DNA from: Dyella sp. OK004
Lineage (GTDB): Bacteria > Pseudomonadota > Gammaproteobacteria > Xanthomonadales > Rhodanobacteraceae
Assembly (NCBI RefSeq): GCF_900114495.1
Contig: NZ_FOZI01000001.1
Span: 143,469-207,468, forward strand
DNA length: 64,000 bases
Direction: 5' to 3'
This document shows, one piece after another, positions 56,473-64,000 of the stretch; the first letter of the stretch is position 1, and every line of letters starts with the position of its first letter. The position numbers and the translations under genes were made by a program. The notes beneath the pieces were generated by a model. The model made no database searches and was not told where the DNA came from. It worked only from the letters and a program-made list of their open reading frames with translations.

Positions 56473-57792
56473 ATGTTGACTGAGATCGCGATTGTTCTTG
56501 TGCTCGCCCTACTCAACGGCTTCTTCGCGCTGTCGGAAATGGCGCTGGTGGCGTCGCGCAAGAGCCGCCTCAAGCAGATGGCCAAGACCAGCCGCCGCGC
56601 CCGTGTTGCGTTGCGCCACGCGGAGGCCCCCGAGCACTTCCTGTCCACCGTGCAGGTGGGCATGACCGTGGTCATCCTGATTACCGGCTCGCTGGCCGGC
56701 GACGCCCTGGGCGATCACATTGCCGAAGCCATCCATGGCGGCCGCGCGGCCTGGCTGGAGCCCTACGCCAAGGTGCTGGGCCTGGTGTTGGGCTTCGCGC
56801 TGATCTCCTTCGTGCAGATCGTGATTGGGGAGCTGGTGCCCAAGCGGCTGGCGCTGTCGGCGCCGGAACGCGTCTCTGGCTACGTCGCCATGCCGATGCT
56901 GGTGCTTTCGCGCATCACCGCCCCCTTTGTGTGGCTGCTCAATTTTTCCAGCAGCCTGCTGTTGCGCCTGCTGCGCGTCGGCAAGCGCAGCAGTGAAGCG
57001 GTGACTGAAGAGGAAATCCGCCTGCTGGTGGCCGAAAGTGCTGAGCAGGGCGTGCTGGACGCCGACGAGCACAACATGGTCAACCGCGTGCTGCGCCTGG
57101 GCGACCGTTCGGTGGACAGTGTGATGACCCCCCGCACGCGCATTGCCTGGCTGGATGTCACGGCGACCCATGAGGAAAACGACGACATCCTGCGCGCCAC
57201 GCCCTACTCCCGCTACCCGGTCTACCGCGGCGACGAGAGCGACGTGGTCGGCGTGGTCGAGGTAAAGAACCTGCTGCGCAATTACCGGGATGGCTCACCC
57301 GATCTGTTCGGGCGCATGGCCAAACCATTGTTCGTACCCGCCACGGCTCGCGCACTGGATCTGATGGAAGAGTTCCGCGATGCCGAATCCCAGCTGGCCC
57401 TGGTGGTGGACGAATACGGCGATATCGAAGGGCTGGTGACGATCAACGATCTGTTGGCCGCCGTAGTTGGCGCCACGCAACGTGGCCAGAACCGCGAAGA
57501 GACCTCCCCCATCGTGGCGCGCGAGGGCGGCGGCTGGCTGGTGGATGGCTCGATCTCCACCGACGACCTGCGCGAATTGCTGCATGTCGACCATTTGCCA
57601 GGCGAGCAGGAACACGAGTACCGCACCGCCGCCGGCATGGTGATGGCCGTGCTAGGCCATATTCCGCAGACTGGCGAGGTGTTCGCCTGGCAGGGCATCC
57701 GCTTCGAGGTGGTGGACCTCGATGGCGCGCGTATCGACAAGCTGTTGATTACGCCGGCGCGGTCGATCGAATTGGCCGACGACGAGCAATAA
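56473..57792 (+). CDS. CNNM/CorC-type membrane protein with CBS pair
   Basis: 439 aa. The N-terminal DUF21 transmembrane domain (about 1-190; LNGFFALSEMALVASRKSRL) is followed by two CBS domains (about 215-335; VMTPRTRIAWLDV and LVVDEYGDIEGLVTINDLL) and a CorC_HlyC domain (about 345-430) with GGGWLVDGSISTDDLRELL. Related to magnesium/cobalt efflux and hemolysin-like proteins; transport role inferred. Divergent from the pit operon. Confidence 0.9.
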   Translation: MLTEIAIVLVLALLNGFFALSEMALVASRKSRLKQMAKTSRRARVALRHAEAPEHFLSTVQVGMTVVILITGSLAGDALGDHIAEAIHGGRAAWLEPYAKVLGLVLGFALISFVQIVIGELVPKRLALSAPERVSGYVAMPMLVLSRITAPFVWLLNFSSSLLLRLLRVGKRSSEAVTEEEIRLLVAESAEQGVLDADEHNMVNRVLRLGDRSVDSVMTPRTRIAWLDVTATHEENDDILRATPYSRYPVYRGDESDVVGVVEVKNLLRNYRDGSPDLFGRMAKPLFVPATARALDLMEEFRDAESQLALVVDEYGDIEGLVTINDLLAAVVGATQRGQNREETSPIVAREGGGWLVDGSISTDDLRELLHVDHLPGEQEHEYRTAAGMVMAVLGHIPQTGEVFAWQGIRFEVVDLDGARIDKLLITPARSIELADDEQ

Positions 57793-58551
57793 CTATTCCT
57801 TACGCGCCAGCGATGCCATGCGCTGTGCATCCGCGAGGATGCCATGCAGCATGCGCAACTCCCGCTCATCCATCTGCGCGCGCTGAAACAGCTTGCGCAG
57901 GCGCAGCATGATGGTGGTCGGCGCGCGCCCCTTGTGGAAGTCGATATCGTCCAGCGTCTGCGCCAGGTGTTCGTAGAAGCGCTCCATCTGTGCCGCATCG
58001 GCTGGCGGTTCCACATCAACCCGCGCAGGCACCTCCGGTATCTCGCCGCCGAGCAAGGCCACACGTAACTCGTAAGCCATCACCTGGACCGCCTGCGACA
58101 GGTTCAGCGAACTGAAATCATCCACGCTGGGAATGCGCACCATGGCGTGGCAGCGCGCCAGTTCCTCGTTCTCCAGACCGGTGCGCTCGTTGCCGAACAC
58201 CAGGGCAACCTGCTCACCGCGGGCGGCCGCCGCCAAGGCACGGCTGGCTGCCTCGCGCGGGGATATCTCCGGCAGGTCCACCCCGCGGCGGCGCGCCGAC
58301 AGGCCCAGCGCCAGGCTGCTGCCGGCCAGACCGTCGATCAGCCCCTCATGCACGCCCGCCCCCTCCAACACATCGTCGGCGCCCGCCGCCAGAGCCGAGG
58401 CCTCGCGGTCGGGAAAGCGATGCGGGGCCACCAGCTCCATCCGCGCAAACCCCATGGTGCGCATGGCTCGCGCCGCGCTGCCGATGTTGCCTGGGTGCGA
58501 GGTGCGGACCAGGACGAAGCGGATCAATTGGGCCAGTTCGGGGATGGGCAT
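57793..58551 (-). CDS. trmJ: tRNA (cytidine/uridine-2'-O)-methyltransferase TrmJ
   Basis: 252 aa from the ATG at 58551 (MPIPELAQL); the long frame upstream of it overlaps the divergent suhB gene and is not used. SPOUT motifs: FVLVRTSHPGNIGSAARAMRTMGF, LVFGNERTGLENEEL and IPSVDDFSSLNLSQAVQVMAYEL in pieces. Methylates position 32 of tRNA. Divergent from suhB across 144 nt. Confidence 0.94.
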   Translation of the reverse strand: MPIPELAQLIRFVLVRTSHPGNIGSAARAMRTMGFARMELVAPHRFPDREASALAAGADDVLEGAGVHEGLIDGLAGSSLALGLSARRRGVDLPEISPREAASRALAAAARGEQVALVFGNERTGLENEELARCHAMVRIPSVDDFSSLNLSQAVQVMAYELRVALLGGEIPEVPARVDVEPPADAAQMERFYEHLAQTLDDIDFHKGRAPTTIMLRLRKLFQRAQMDERELRMLHGILADAQRMASLARKE

Positions 58552-58695
58552 GGGATCGCAAAGAAAGAGCGGGGGCGAAAGGATAACGGGGAACGGCAGC
58601 CGCATCGCGGCGCTCCCGTTCGCGATTCTCTGTTCCGCCTTCCCCACCCCTGCTAGAATCGCCGGCCGTATCCCGTTCTTTTGAAAGCCGAAGCC

Positions 58696-59499
58696 ATGCC
58701 AAGACCCGCCGTTAACGTCGCGGTGCGCGCCGCGCGCGCCGCTGGAAACGTGATCCTGCGCTATATGAACCGCATCGACGGACTCAACGTCGTCGAAAAA
58801 CAACGCATGGACTTCGCCTCCGAGGTCGACAAGCTGGCCGAGGCCGAGATCGTCAAGGAGCTCCGCCGCGCCTATCCGACCCACGCCATCCTCGCCGAGG
58901 AAAGTGGCGCCACCGGCAAGGGCCCGCTGCAATGGGTGATCGACCCGCTCGACGGCACCCACAATTACCTGCGCGGCATCCCGCATTTCTCCGTGTCCAT
59001 CGCCCTGCTCGACAAGGGTGAGCCGGTATACGCCGTGGTGTTCGATCCGCTGCGCGACGAGCTGTTCACTGCCAGCAAGGGCGACGGCGCCTACCTCAAC
59101 GACCGCCGTATCCGCGTCGGCAAGCGCGAAAACCTGGGTGGCGCGATGATCGCCACCGGTTTCCCGTACCGCCAGCGCGACCATCTGGAATCGCAGCTCA
59201 ACATGACCCGCGCGATGCTCGGCCAGGCCGAGGACATCCGCCGCTCCGGTTCGGCCGCGCTCGACCTCGCCTATGTGGCGGCCGCGCGCTATGACGGTTA
59301 TTTCGAGATCGGCCTGAAACCGTGGGACATGGCTGCTGGCGTGCTACTGGTGCGCGAGGCGGGTGGCCACTATTGCGACTTCGCCGGCCGCGAAGGCATC
59401 CCGGCCAGCGGCAACATCGTCGCCGGCAACCTGCATGTGACGCAGGCTATGGTGGACGCCATCGGTGCCCAGGCGACGCCCGCGCTACTGAAAGCCTGA
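58696..59499 (+). CDS. suhB: Inositol-1-monophosphatase family protein SuhB
   Basis: 267 aa from the ATG at 58696. Metal-binding motifs: ILAEESG, WVIDPLDGTHNYLRGIPHF and the later KPWDMAAGVLLVREAGG. Mg-dependent phosphatase that also serves as a transcription antitermination factor for rRNA operons in E. coli. The trmJ-suhB divergent pair is conserved in gammaproteobacteria. Followed by a strong terminator. Confidence 0.95.
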   Translation: MPRPAVNVAVRAARAAGNVILRYMNRIDGLNVVEKQRMDFASEVDKLAEAEIVKELRRAYPTHAILAEESGATGKGPLQWVIDPLDGTHNYLRGIPHFSVSIALLDKGEPVYAVVFDPLRDELFTASKGDGAYLNDRRIRVGKRENLGGAMIATGFPYRQRDHLESQLNMTRAMLGQAEDIRRSGSAALDLAYVAAARYDGYFEIGLKPWDMAAGVLLVREAGGHYCDFAGREGIPASGNIVAGNLHVTQAMVDAIGAQATPALLKA

Positions 59500-59516
59500 G
59501 CCACACATCGATGATG

Positions 59517-59550
59517 AAAAGAAGGCGCCCTCGGGCGCCTTCTTTTGTTT
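59517..59550. terminator. Bidirectional intrinsic terminator, suhB/hda
   Basis: AAAA-GAAGGCGCC-CTCG-GGCGCCTTC-TTTTGTTT: perfect 9-bp stem, T-run on plus and A-run making a U-run on minus. Serves both suhB (plus) and hda (minus). Confidence 0.92.
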
Positions 59551-59557
59551 CAGCCGT

Positions 59558-60268
59558 TCAACCCGGCGGCGTTTCGCCAGCTTCGCGCAGGAAGCCGCGC
59601 AGGAAGGGCACGGTGATGCGCCGCTGCGCCGCCAGCGACGCCTTGTCCAGTTTGTCGAGCAGATCGAGCAAGGCGCCAAGATCGCGCACATAGCGGGCAA
59701 ACAGCCAGTCGAGCACGGTATCGTCGAGTTCAATGCCACGCGCCGCGGCTTGTCCCTTGAGCACTTCACGCCGCTCGGCATCATCCAGCGGTTTCAACAC
59801 CGCTTGCTGGCAGGCGCTGAGGCGCGAGCGCAGGTCTGGCAAGCCGAGACCCAGTTGAGCAGGAACCGCTTCGGCCGCAAACAGCAGTGCACTGCCTTCG
59901 GCCCTGGCGCTGTTGTAGACGTCGAACAGCGCATGCTCGGCGTCGCGGTCACCGGCAATGGCGCCAAGATCGTCCAGGGCCAGCAACTCGCTGCCCGCCA
60001 CGCCACGGATCGCCGCGGCACGGTTGCCGATACTGGCCAGCGGCAGGTACTGCACAGCGCGGCCCGCATCGCTGGCAGCCTGGCAAGTCGCCATCAGCAG
60101 ATGGCTTTTGCCACTGCCAGCGGGTCCGCTGAGATAGAGCCATGGCGCCTGAGGCATCGTGGCCAACTCATGTAGCGCGGCAACCGCAACGGCATTCGCT
60201 CCGGCATGAAAATGTTCGAAGCGCTGGCGGCGCGGCCAGCGCAGGGCAAGCGGGAGCTGCGGAATCAT
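59558..60268 (-). CDS. hda: DnaA regulatory inactivator Hda
   Basis: 236 aa. The N-terminal QLPLAL (4-9) is the sliding-clamp-binding motif. The AAA+ core has LYLSGPAGSGKSHLL (Walker A), LLALDDLGAIAGD (Walker B) and a sensor region RLSACQQ..LKPLDD. No DNA-binding domain IV, which separates it from DnaA. Promotes hydrolysis of DnaA-ATP after replication starts. Overlaps perM by 4 nt. Confidence 0.94.
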   Translation of the reverse strand: MIPQLPLALRWPRRQRFEHFHAGANAVAVAALHELATMPQAPWLYLSGPAGSGKSHLLMATCQAASDAGRAVQYLPLASIGNRAAAIRGVAGSELLALDDLGAIAGDRDAEHALFDVYNSARAEGSALLFAAEAVPAQLGLGLPDLRSRLSACQQAVLKPLDDAERREVLKGQAAARGIELDDTVLDWLFARYVRDLGALLDLLDKLDKASLAAQRRITVPFLRGFLREAGETPPG

Positions 60269-61434
60269 GGCTGTGGTTTGTTGTGCTCAGCGGCCGAGGC
60301 GGACATCAGCGCCTCGGCTTCGGCCTCGGCCGCTGCGGCGCTATTCGCTTCAGCGACCACCGGATCCTCGCTGCCCTCTTCGGTATACAGCAGGCTGTGG
60401 CGATAGCGCTGGGTCAGGTAGCGCAGCACTACCAGGATGACCGAGGCCGCCGGCAATGCCAGCAGGATGCCAAGGAAACCGAACAGATAACCACCCGCCA
60501 GCACAGCGAAGATCACCGCCACTGGATGCAGGCCGATCTTCTCGCCGACCAGCCGCGGTACCAGCACATAGCCTTCCAGCAGCTGGCCGATGGTGAACAC
60601 GCCCACCACCATCAACAGATGGCTCCAGTCACCGTACTGCACCAGCACTGCGATGATGGCCGAGCCGAAGCCGACGATAAAACCGAGGTAGGGCACAAAG
60701 CTGAGCAGACCAGCCACCATGCCGATCAACGGCCCGACCGAAAGCCCGACGAGCGTCAGGCCAGCGCCGTAGAAAATGCCCAGCGCCAGCATCACCAGCA
60801 GCTGACCACGCACGAAGGCGCCAAGCACCAGATCCGATTCGTGTGCGAGATGGGCAATGGTCGGTTCGATCGAGCGCGGCAGCATGTCGTCGATCCAGGC
60901 CACCAGCCGGTCCCAGTCGCGTAACAGATAGAACGCCACCACTGGGATTAGGACCAGATTGGTCAGCCACGCCACGACGCCGAGACCGGAGCGGGTGAGC
61001 TTGCCCAGCACCGACGACGCAACGCTGCCAACGGAGCCGATATTGTCCTTGAGTTCGGTCATCAGGCGATCGGTATCGAAGAAGGCCGGATCCAGTCGCA
61101 GCTTGGCCTGCAACCAGGGCAACGCCGTGTTGCGCACCCAGTCCACGTAATGCGGCAGGCTCTGCACCAAGCTATCGACCTGGCGCGAAATCAGCGGGAT
61201 CAACAGCAACAGCGCGCCGACTGTTACCAGCACCAACAGGATGAACACCACGCTCACCGCCAAGGTGCGCCCCATGCCCAAGCGCTCCAGGCGATCGGCT
61301 AGCGGGTCGCCGAGGTAAGCCATCATCGCGGCGAAGGCGAACGGCATCAGCACCGGGGCCAATAGCCACAGCACATAGAGCAAGCCTGCGGTGATCGCCA
61401 GCATCTGCCAGCGGCGGGAACTGTCTTGGGTCAT
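60265..61434 (-). CDS. perM: AI-2E/PerM-family membrane transporter
   Basis: 389 aa from the ATG at 61434. About seven helices; the C-terminal PYLGFIVGFGSAI and LEGYVLVPRLVGEKIGLHPVAVIFAVLAGGYLFGFLG (in pieces) are the family signature. The tail is acidic and Ala/Glu-rich. Putative permease or Na+/H+ antiporter; AI-2 transport is not implied. The order purM, DUF2066, CDP-alcohol transferase, perM, hda is, as far as I recall, conserved in this order. Confidence 0.88.
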   Translation of the reverse strand: MTQDSSRRWQMLAITAGLLYVLWLLAPVLMPFAFAAMMAYLGDPLADRLERLGMGRTLAVSVVFILLVLVTVGALLLLIPLISRQVDSLVQSLPHYVDWVRNTALPWLQAKLRLDPAFFDTDRLMTELKDNIGSVGSVASSVLGKLTRSGLGVVAWLTNLVLIPVVAFYLLRDWDRLVAWIDDMLPRSIEPTIAHLAHESDLVLGAFVRGQLLVMLALGIFYGAGLTLVGLSVGPLIGMVAGLLSFVPYLGFIVGFGSAIIAVLVQYGDWSHLLMVVGVFTIGQLLEGYVLVPRLVGEKIGLHPVAVIFAVLAGGYLFGFLGILLALPAASVILVVLRYLTQRYRHSLLYTEEGSEDPVVAEANSAAAAEAEAEALMSASAAEHNKPQP

Positions 61435-61522
61435 CGTCTCGGCTCGTCGGGGCGGGGGCGAGTACTGCCTGGCCGGAGCGGGCGTAGGCATGCGCAAGTG
61501 TGACCCATGCGGGGGGCCGCTG

Positions 61523-62107
61523 TCAGCGCGCGCCGCCCTCGCCAGAGGGATGCTTGATGGCCCAAGCCCTTAGCGACCAGTGCAGCACGTAATGGATACC
61601 GCTGGCGACACAGAGCAGCGCGACAACGATTTCGAGCGGCGGCTGCGGCAACGCCGACCACGCGCTAGCGGCCACCAGTACATCGAGCAGATACACGATC
61701 TGCACCAGAGTGCAGGCCTTGGAAAGCAGGCTGGGCTCGGGGCGGATCGGTCCGATCAACAGCCGCCAAGCCAGCGCACCGGCCACGATCACCACATCGC
61801 GCCCGCACACCAGCAGGGCCAGCCACCACGGCGTCAAACCCACCCAGGCCAGCAGCAGAAAACAGGCGACCAGCAACAGCTTGTCAGCGAGCGCATCCAG
61901 GATGCCGCCGAGCCGGCTCTGCCACCCGTAACGCCGCGCGACAAAACCATCTAGGCCATCGGAAACACCCGCGATGGCGATCAGCCCCAGGGCCATGCGC
62001 GGCTGCTCAACCAGGATGGCCCAGGCCACCGGCAGCACCAGCGCCATGCGCAGCAGCGAGATAGCATTGGGCAGATGGCGCCAGGGAGAGAGCCGCGTGT
62101 CGGACAT
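61523..62107 (-). CDS. CDP-alcohol phosphatidyltransferase family protein
   Basis: 194 aa from the ATG at 62107 (a GTG at 62110 precedes it). The catalytic motif DG-x2-AR-x8-G-x3-D-x3-D is present as DGLDGFVARRYGWQSRLGGILDALADK in pieces; five or six helices. Transfers a phosphatidyl group to an alcohol, probably as PgsA or a related cardiolipin-type enzyme; the substrate cannot be fixed from sequence. Confidence 0.88.
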   Translation of the reverse strand: MSDTRLSPWRHLPNAISLLRMALVLPVAWAILVEQPRMALGLIAIAGVSDGLDGFVARRYGWQSRLGGILDALADKLLLVACFLLLAWVGLTPWWLALLVCGRDVVIVAGALAWRLLIGPIRPEPSLLSKACTLVQIVYLLDVLVAASAWSALPQPPLEIVVALLCVASGIHYVLHWSLRAWAIKHPSGEGGAR

Positions 62108-62134
62108 CACCGCAGGCTCCGTTGGATCACCTGC

Positions 62135-63118
62135 TCAGTGCACCCAGCGCAGGCTGGCATCGGCGCCAGTATGGGCGTCGGCCTGCAAGAGCCGGCCACC
62201 GGCCGCGAGATTGTTAGCCAGCGCGCTCAAGGGAAGGCCGGTCTTCATGGCGAGCATCATGCCGTCGCCCTGCGCGCTGAGCGTCACCACCTGGCGGACC
62301 ATCGGGTCCGCACGCAAGGTGGCGAGCAGATTGGCGTAATCCATGGCGGAATTGACGCCACTCACCCACAGCTTGCCGTCGATATTGCCCGAGCCGATCA
62401 CGTTGAGCTGCTTGCCGAGACGATCGGCCAAGGCATTGCCTGCGTCGGTGAACAACGCCGCGCTGCTGGTGCCGGTGCCGCTCCAGCGCTGCTGCGGACC
62501 ACCGGAAACCAGATTCCAGTCCGCGCTGTCACCATGCACCTGGCCCAGCAGCACCAGGCCGGTCTTGTACTGGCGCGCCAGATTGAAAATCTGCTCGGGA
62601 TCGGCCGATGCCACAGTGGGCGACTCAGCGGTCTTGCCCGGGTCGGCCAGTACGGCGTTGTAGCCGCGCGACACCATGGCCTGGGCCAGCGGTGCCAGCA
62701 CATCCTTGGTCAGCACACTGCCGTCCTCATCGCGCACCAGCAGCAATACCGGCGGTTTGCCCGTCGTGCCTGCTACGCCCATCTGGGCGATGGCGCGCTG
62801 GACCGCACCCTGGTCGAAAGTGACTTGCAGGCTCATGCCGGCACCAGCGGCGCCGCGCTGATACTGGTATTGCTGCACGATGCCCGGCGCGCCCTTAAGC
62901 ACATCGGTGTAGCCCGGCTTGCTGCGCAGGTCCTGGCCGCCGGCGGTACGCGCCAGCACCTGGCTCAGCGCCACGCCGAAAGCCTCATCACGCTGGGCTT
63001 CGCTGGTGTCATTCACCGGCACTGTCACGGTATAGGGCGAAACCTGGCCCTGCGCATGGACCGTGGGGAGCAGAAGGGCCAGCAGAAGACCGACGATCAG
63101 CAGGCGTGAGAGGCGCAT
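62135..63118 (-). CDS. DUF2066 periplasmic protein
   Basis: 327 aa. Signal peptide 1-22 (VHA-QG). [33 protein letters not shown] in pieces and QQYQYQ are typical of DUF2066; the C-terminal half has LDxxG-type repeats. Function unknown; it is regularly found divergent from purM in this group, as here (93-nt gap). Confidence 0.88.
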   Translation of the reverse strand: MRLSRLLIVGLLLALLLPTVHAQGQVSPYTVTVPVNDTSEAQRDEAFGVALSQVLARTAGGQDLRSKPGYTDVLKGAPGIVQQYQYQRGAAGAGMSLQVTFDQGAVQRAIAQMGVAGTTGKPPVLLLVRDEDGSVLTKDVLAPLAQAMVSRGYNAVLADPGKTAESPTVASADPEQIFNLARQYKTGLVLLGQVHGDSADWNLVSGGPQQRWSGTGTSSAALFTDAGNALADRLGKQLNVIGSGNIDGKLWVSGVNSAMDYANLLATLRADPMVRQVVTLSAQGDGMMLAMKTGLPLSALANNLAAGGRLLQADAHTGADASLRWVH

Positions 63119-63211
63119 AAGCTCGGATGGCTCAAGGGAAAACGGTCTGAAGTCTGCCCAATCCGGCCCTCAGCGTCTATCATTACGCGTTTCTCCACGC
63201 CGGTTCCTGCC

Positions 63212-64000
63212 ATGTCCGACGCTCTTACCTACCGCGCCGCCGGTGTCGATATCGACGCGGGCAATGCCGTGGTCGAACGCATCAAGCCCCTGGTCAAGCG
63301 CACCTTCCGTCCGGAAGTGATGGGCGGTCTGGGCGGTTTCGGCGGCCTGTTCGATCTGGCCGGCCGCTATAAGGAACCGGTGCTGGTTTCGGGCACCGAC
63401 GGCGTGGGCACCAAGCTCAAGCTCGCGCAGCAGCTGGGGCGCCACGACACCATCGGCATCGACCTGGTCGGCATGTGCGTCAATGATGTGCTGGTGCAAG
63501 GCGCCGAGCCGCTGTTCTTCCTCGACTATTTCGCCACCGGCAAGCTCGACGTGGACACCACTGTCGCCGTGGTCGGTGGCATCGCCAAGGGCTGCGAACT
63601 GGCGGGCTGCGCGCTGATCGGCGGCGAGACGGCGGAAATGCCCGACATGTATCCGCCGGGCGAATATGACCTGGCCGGCTTCACCGTTGGCGCTGTCGAG
63701 AAATCGCAGCTGCTGAGTGGCGAGGCGATCAAGGCGGGTGACGTGATCCTCGGCGTGGCCTCCTCCGGCCCGCACTCCAACGGTTACTCGCTGATCCGCA
63801 AGATCGTGGATCGCGCCGGCCGTCCGCTGGACCTGGATCTGGGCGGCGTGACGCTGGCCGACGCGCTGATGGCGCCCACCACCATCTACGTGAAGTCGAT
63901 GCTGGAACTGTTGAAGTCGGCACCCGTGCACGGCATGGCCCACATCACTGGCGGCGGTCTGAAGGAAAACATCATCCGCGTTGTGCCAGATGGGCTGGGC
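63212..64000 (+). CDS. purM: Phosphoribosylformylglycinamidine cyclo-ligase (5' part)
   Basis: The first 263 residues are in the window; the gene continues past 64000. [18 protein letters not shown] start, [37 protein letters not shown] in pieces, [13 protein letters not shown] and [17 protein letters not shown] are PurM signatures. ATP-dependent fifth step of purine synthesis (FGAM to AIR). Confidence 0.96.
   Translation, partial: MSDALTYRAAGVDIDAGNAVVERIKPLVKRTFRPEVMGGLGGFGGLFDLAGRYKEPVLVSGTDGVGTKLKLAQQLGRHDTIGIDLVGMCVNDVLVQGAEPLFFLDYFATGKLDVDTTVAVVGGIAKGCELAGCALIGGETAEMPDMYPPGEYDLAGFTVGAVEKSQLLSGEAIKAGDVILGVASSGPHSNGYSLIRKIVDRAGRPLDLDLGGVTLADALMAPTTIYVKSMLELLKSAPVHGMAHITGGGLKENIIRVVPDGLG

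Overview
The window looks like a chromosomal segment of a motile, high-GC gammaproteobacterium of the Lysobacterales/Xanthomonadales, most plausibly the Rhodanobacteraceae (Dyella, Luteibacter, Rhodanobacter or Frateuria type). This is inferred from flagellar and housekeeping gene order, codon bias and GTAG-type REP elements; no 16S gene is present, so the genus is not settled.

Layout. (1) 1-22,100 is a flagellar late/middle gene cluster. On the minus strand, in transcription order, lie flgB-flgC-flgD-flgE-flgF-flgG-flgH-flgI-flgJ-flgK-flgL, then fliC, fliD, fliS, fliT, a PilZ-like gene and fleQ. Divergent on the plus strand are a soluble chemoreceptor-like gene, flgA, flgM, flgN and an EAL-like/HDOD gene. 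Good sigma-54 promoters precede flgB and the chemoreceptor gene, and sigma-28 promoters precede fliC and flgM. This fits a FleQ/RpoN -> FliA/FlgM cascade. (2) 22,500-32,230 holds a TMEM43-like protein, an MBL-fold hydrolase, gamma-glutamyltransferase, a YfhL-type ferredoxin, a lipoprotein, coaD, rsmD, ftsY, an AsmA-like protein, mutY, yggX and tRNA-Phe(GAA). (3) 32,500-42,600 is the accessory part. It has a MASE1 membrane protein with a degenerate kinase module, a secreted protein ending in two CDPNDCPV motifs, a tandem PepSY protein, a class II lanthipeptide synthetase (lanM) with its 60-residue precursor gene (lanA) just upstream, an M28 peptidase and a large exported protein of unknown function. 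(4) 42,600-49,140 is a choline/glycine betaine locus: torF-like porin and betT facing betI-betB-betA across a BetI-like operator. (5) 49,300-64,000 is mostly housekeeping: a K+/H+ antiporter, recQ, an alkyltransferase-like protein, phosphate transporter plus DUF47 partner, a CNNM/CorC protein, trmJ, suhB, hda, perM, a CDP-alcohol phosphatidyltransferase, a DUF2066 protein and the 5' part of purM.

The most interesting content is the minimal lanA-lanM pair with an unusual leader and a Cys-Cys C-terminus but no visible transporter, leader protease or immunity gene. The second is a modular intergenic repeat of about 280 bp built from three separate hairpins, present in four near-complete direct copies plus one inverted copy and several fragments. 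REPIN-type inverted pairs also occur. I saw no rRNA, CRISPR array, integrase or insertion-sequence transposase. Genes were read by eye, so remote-family calls and exact starts remain provisional.
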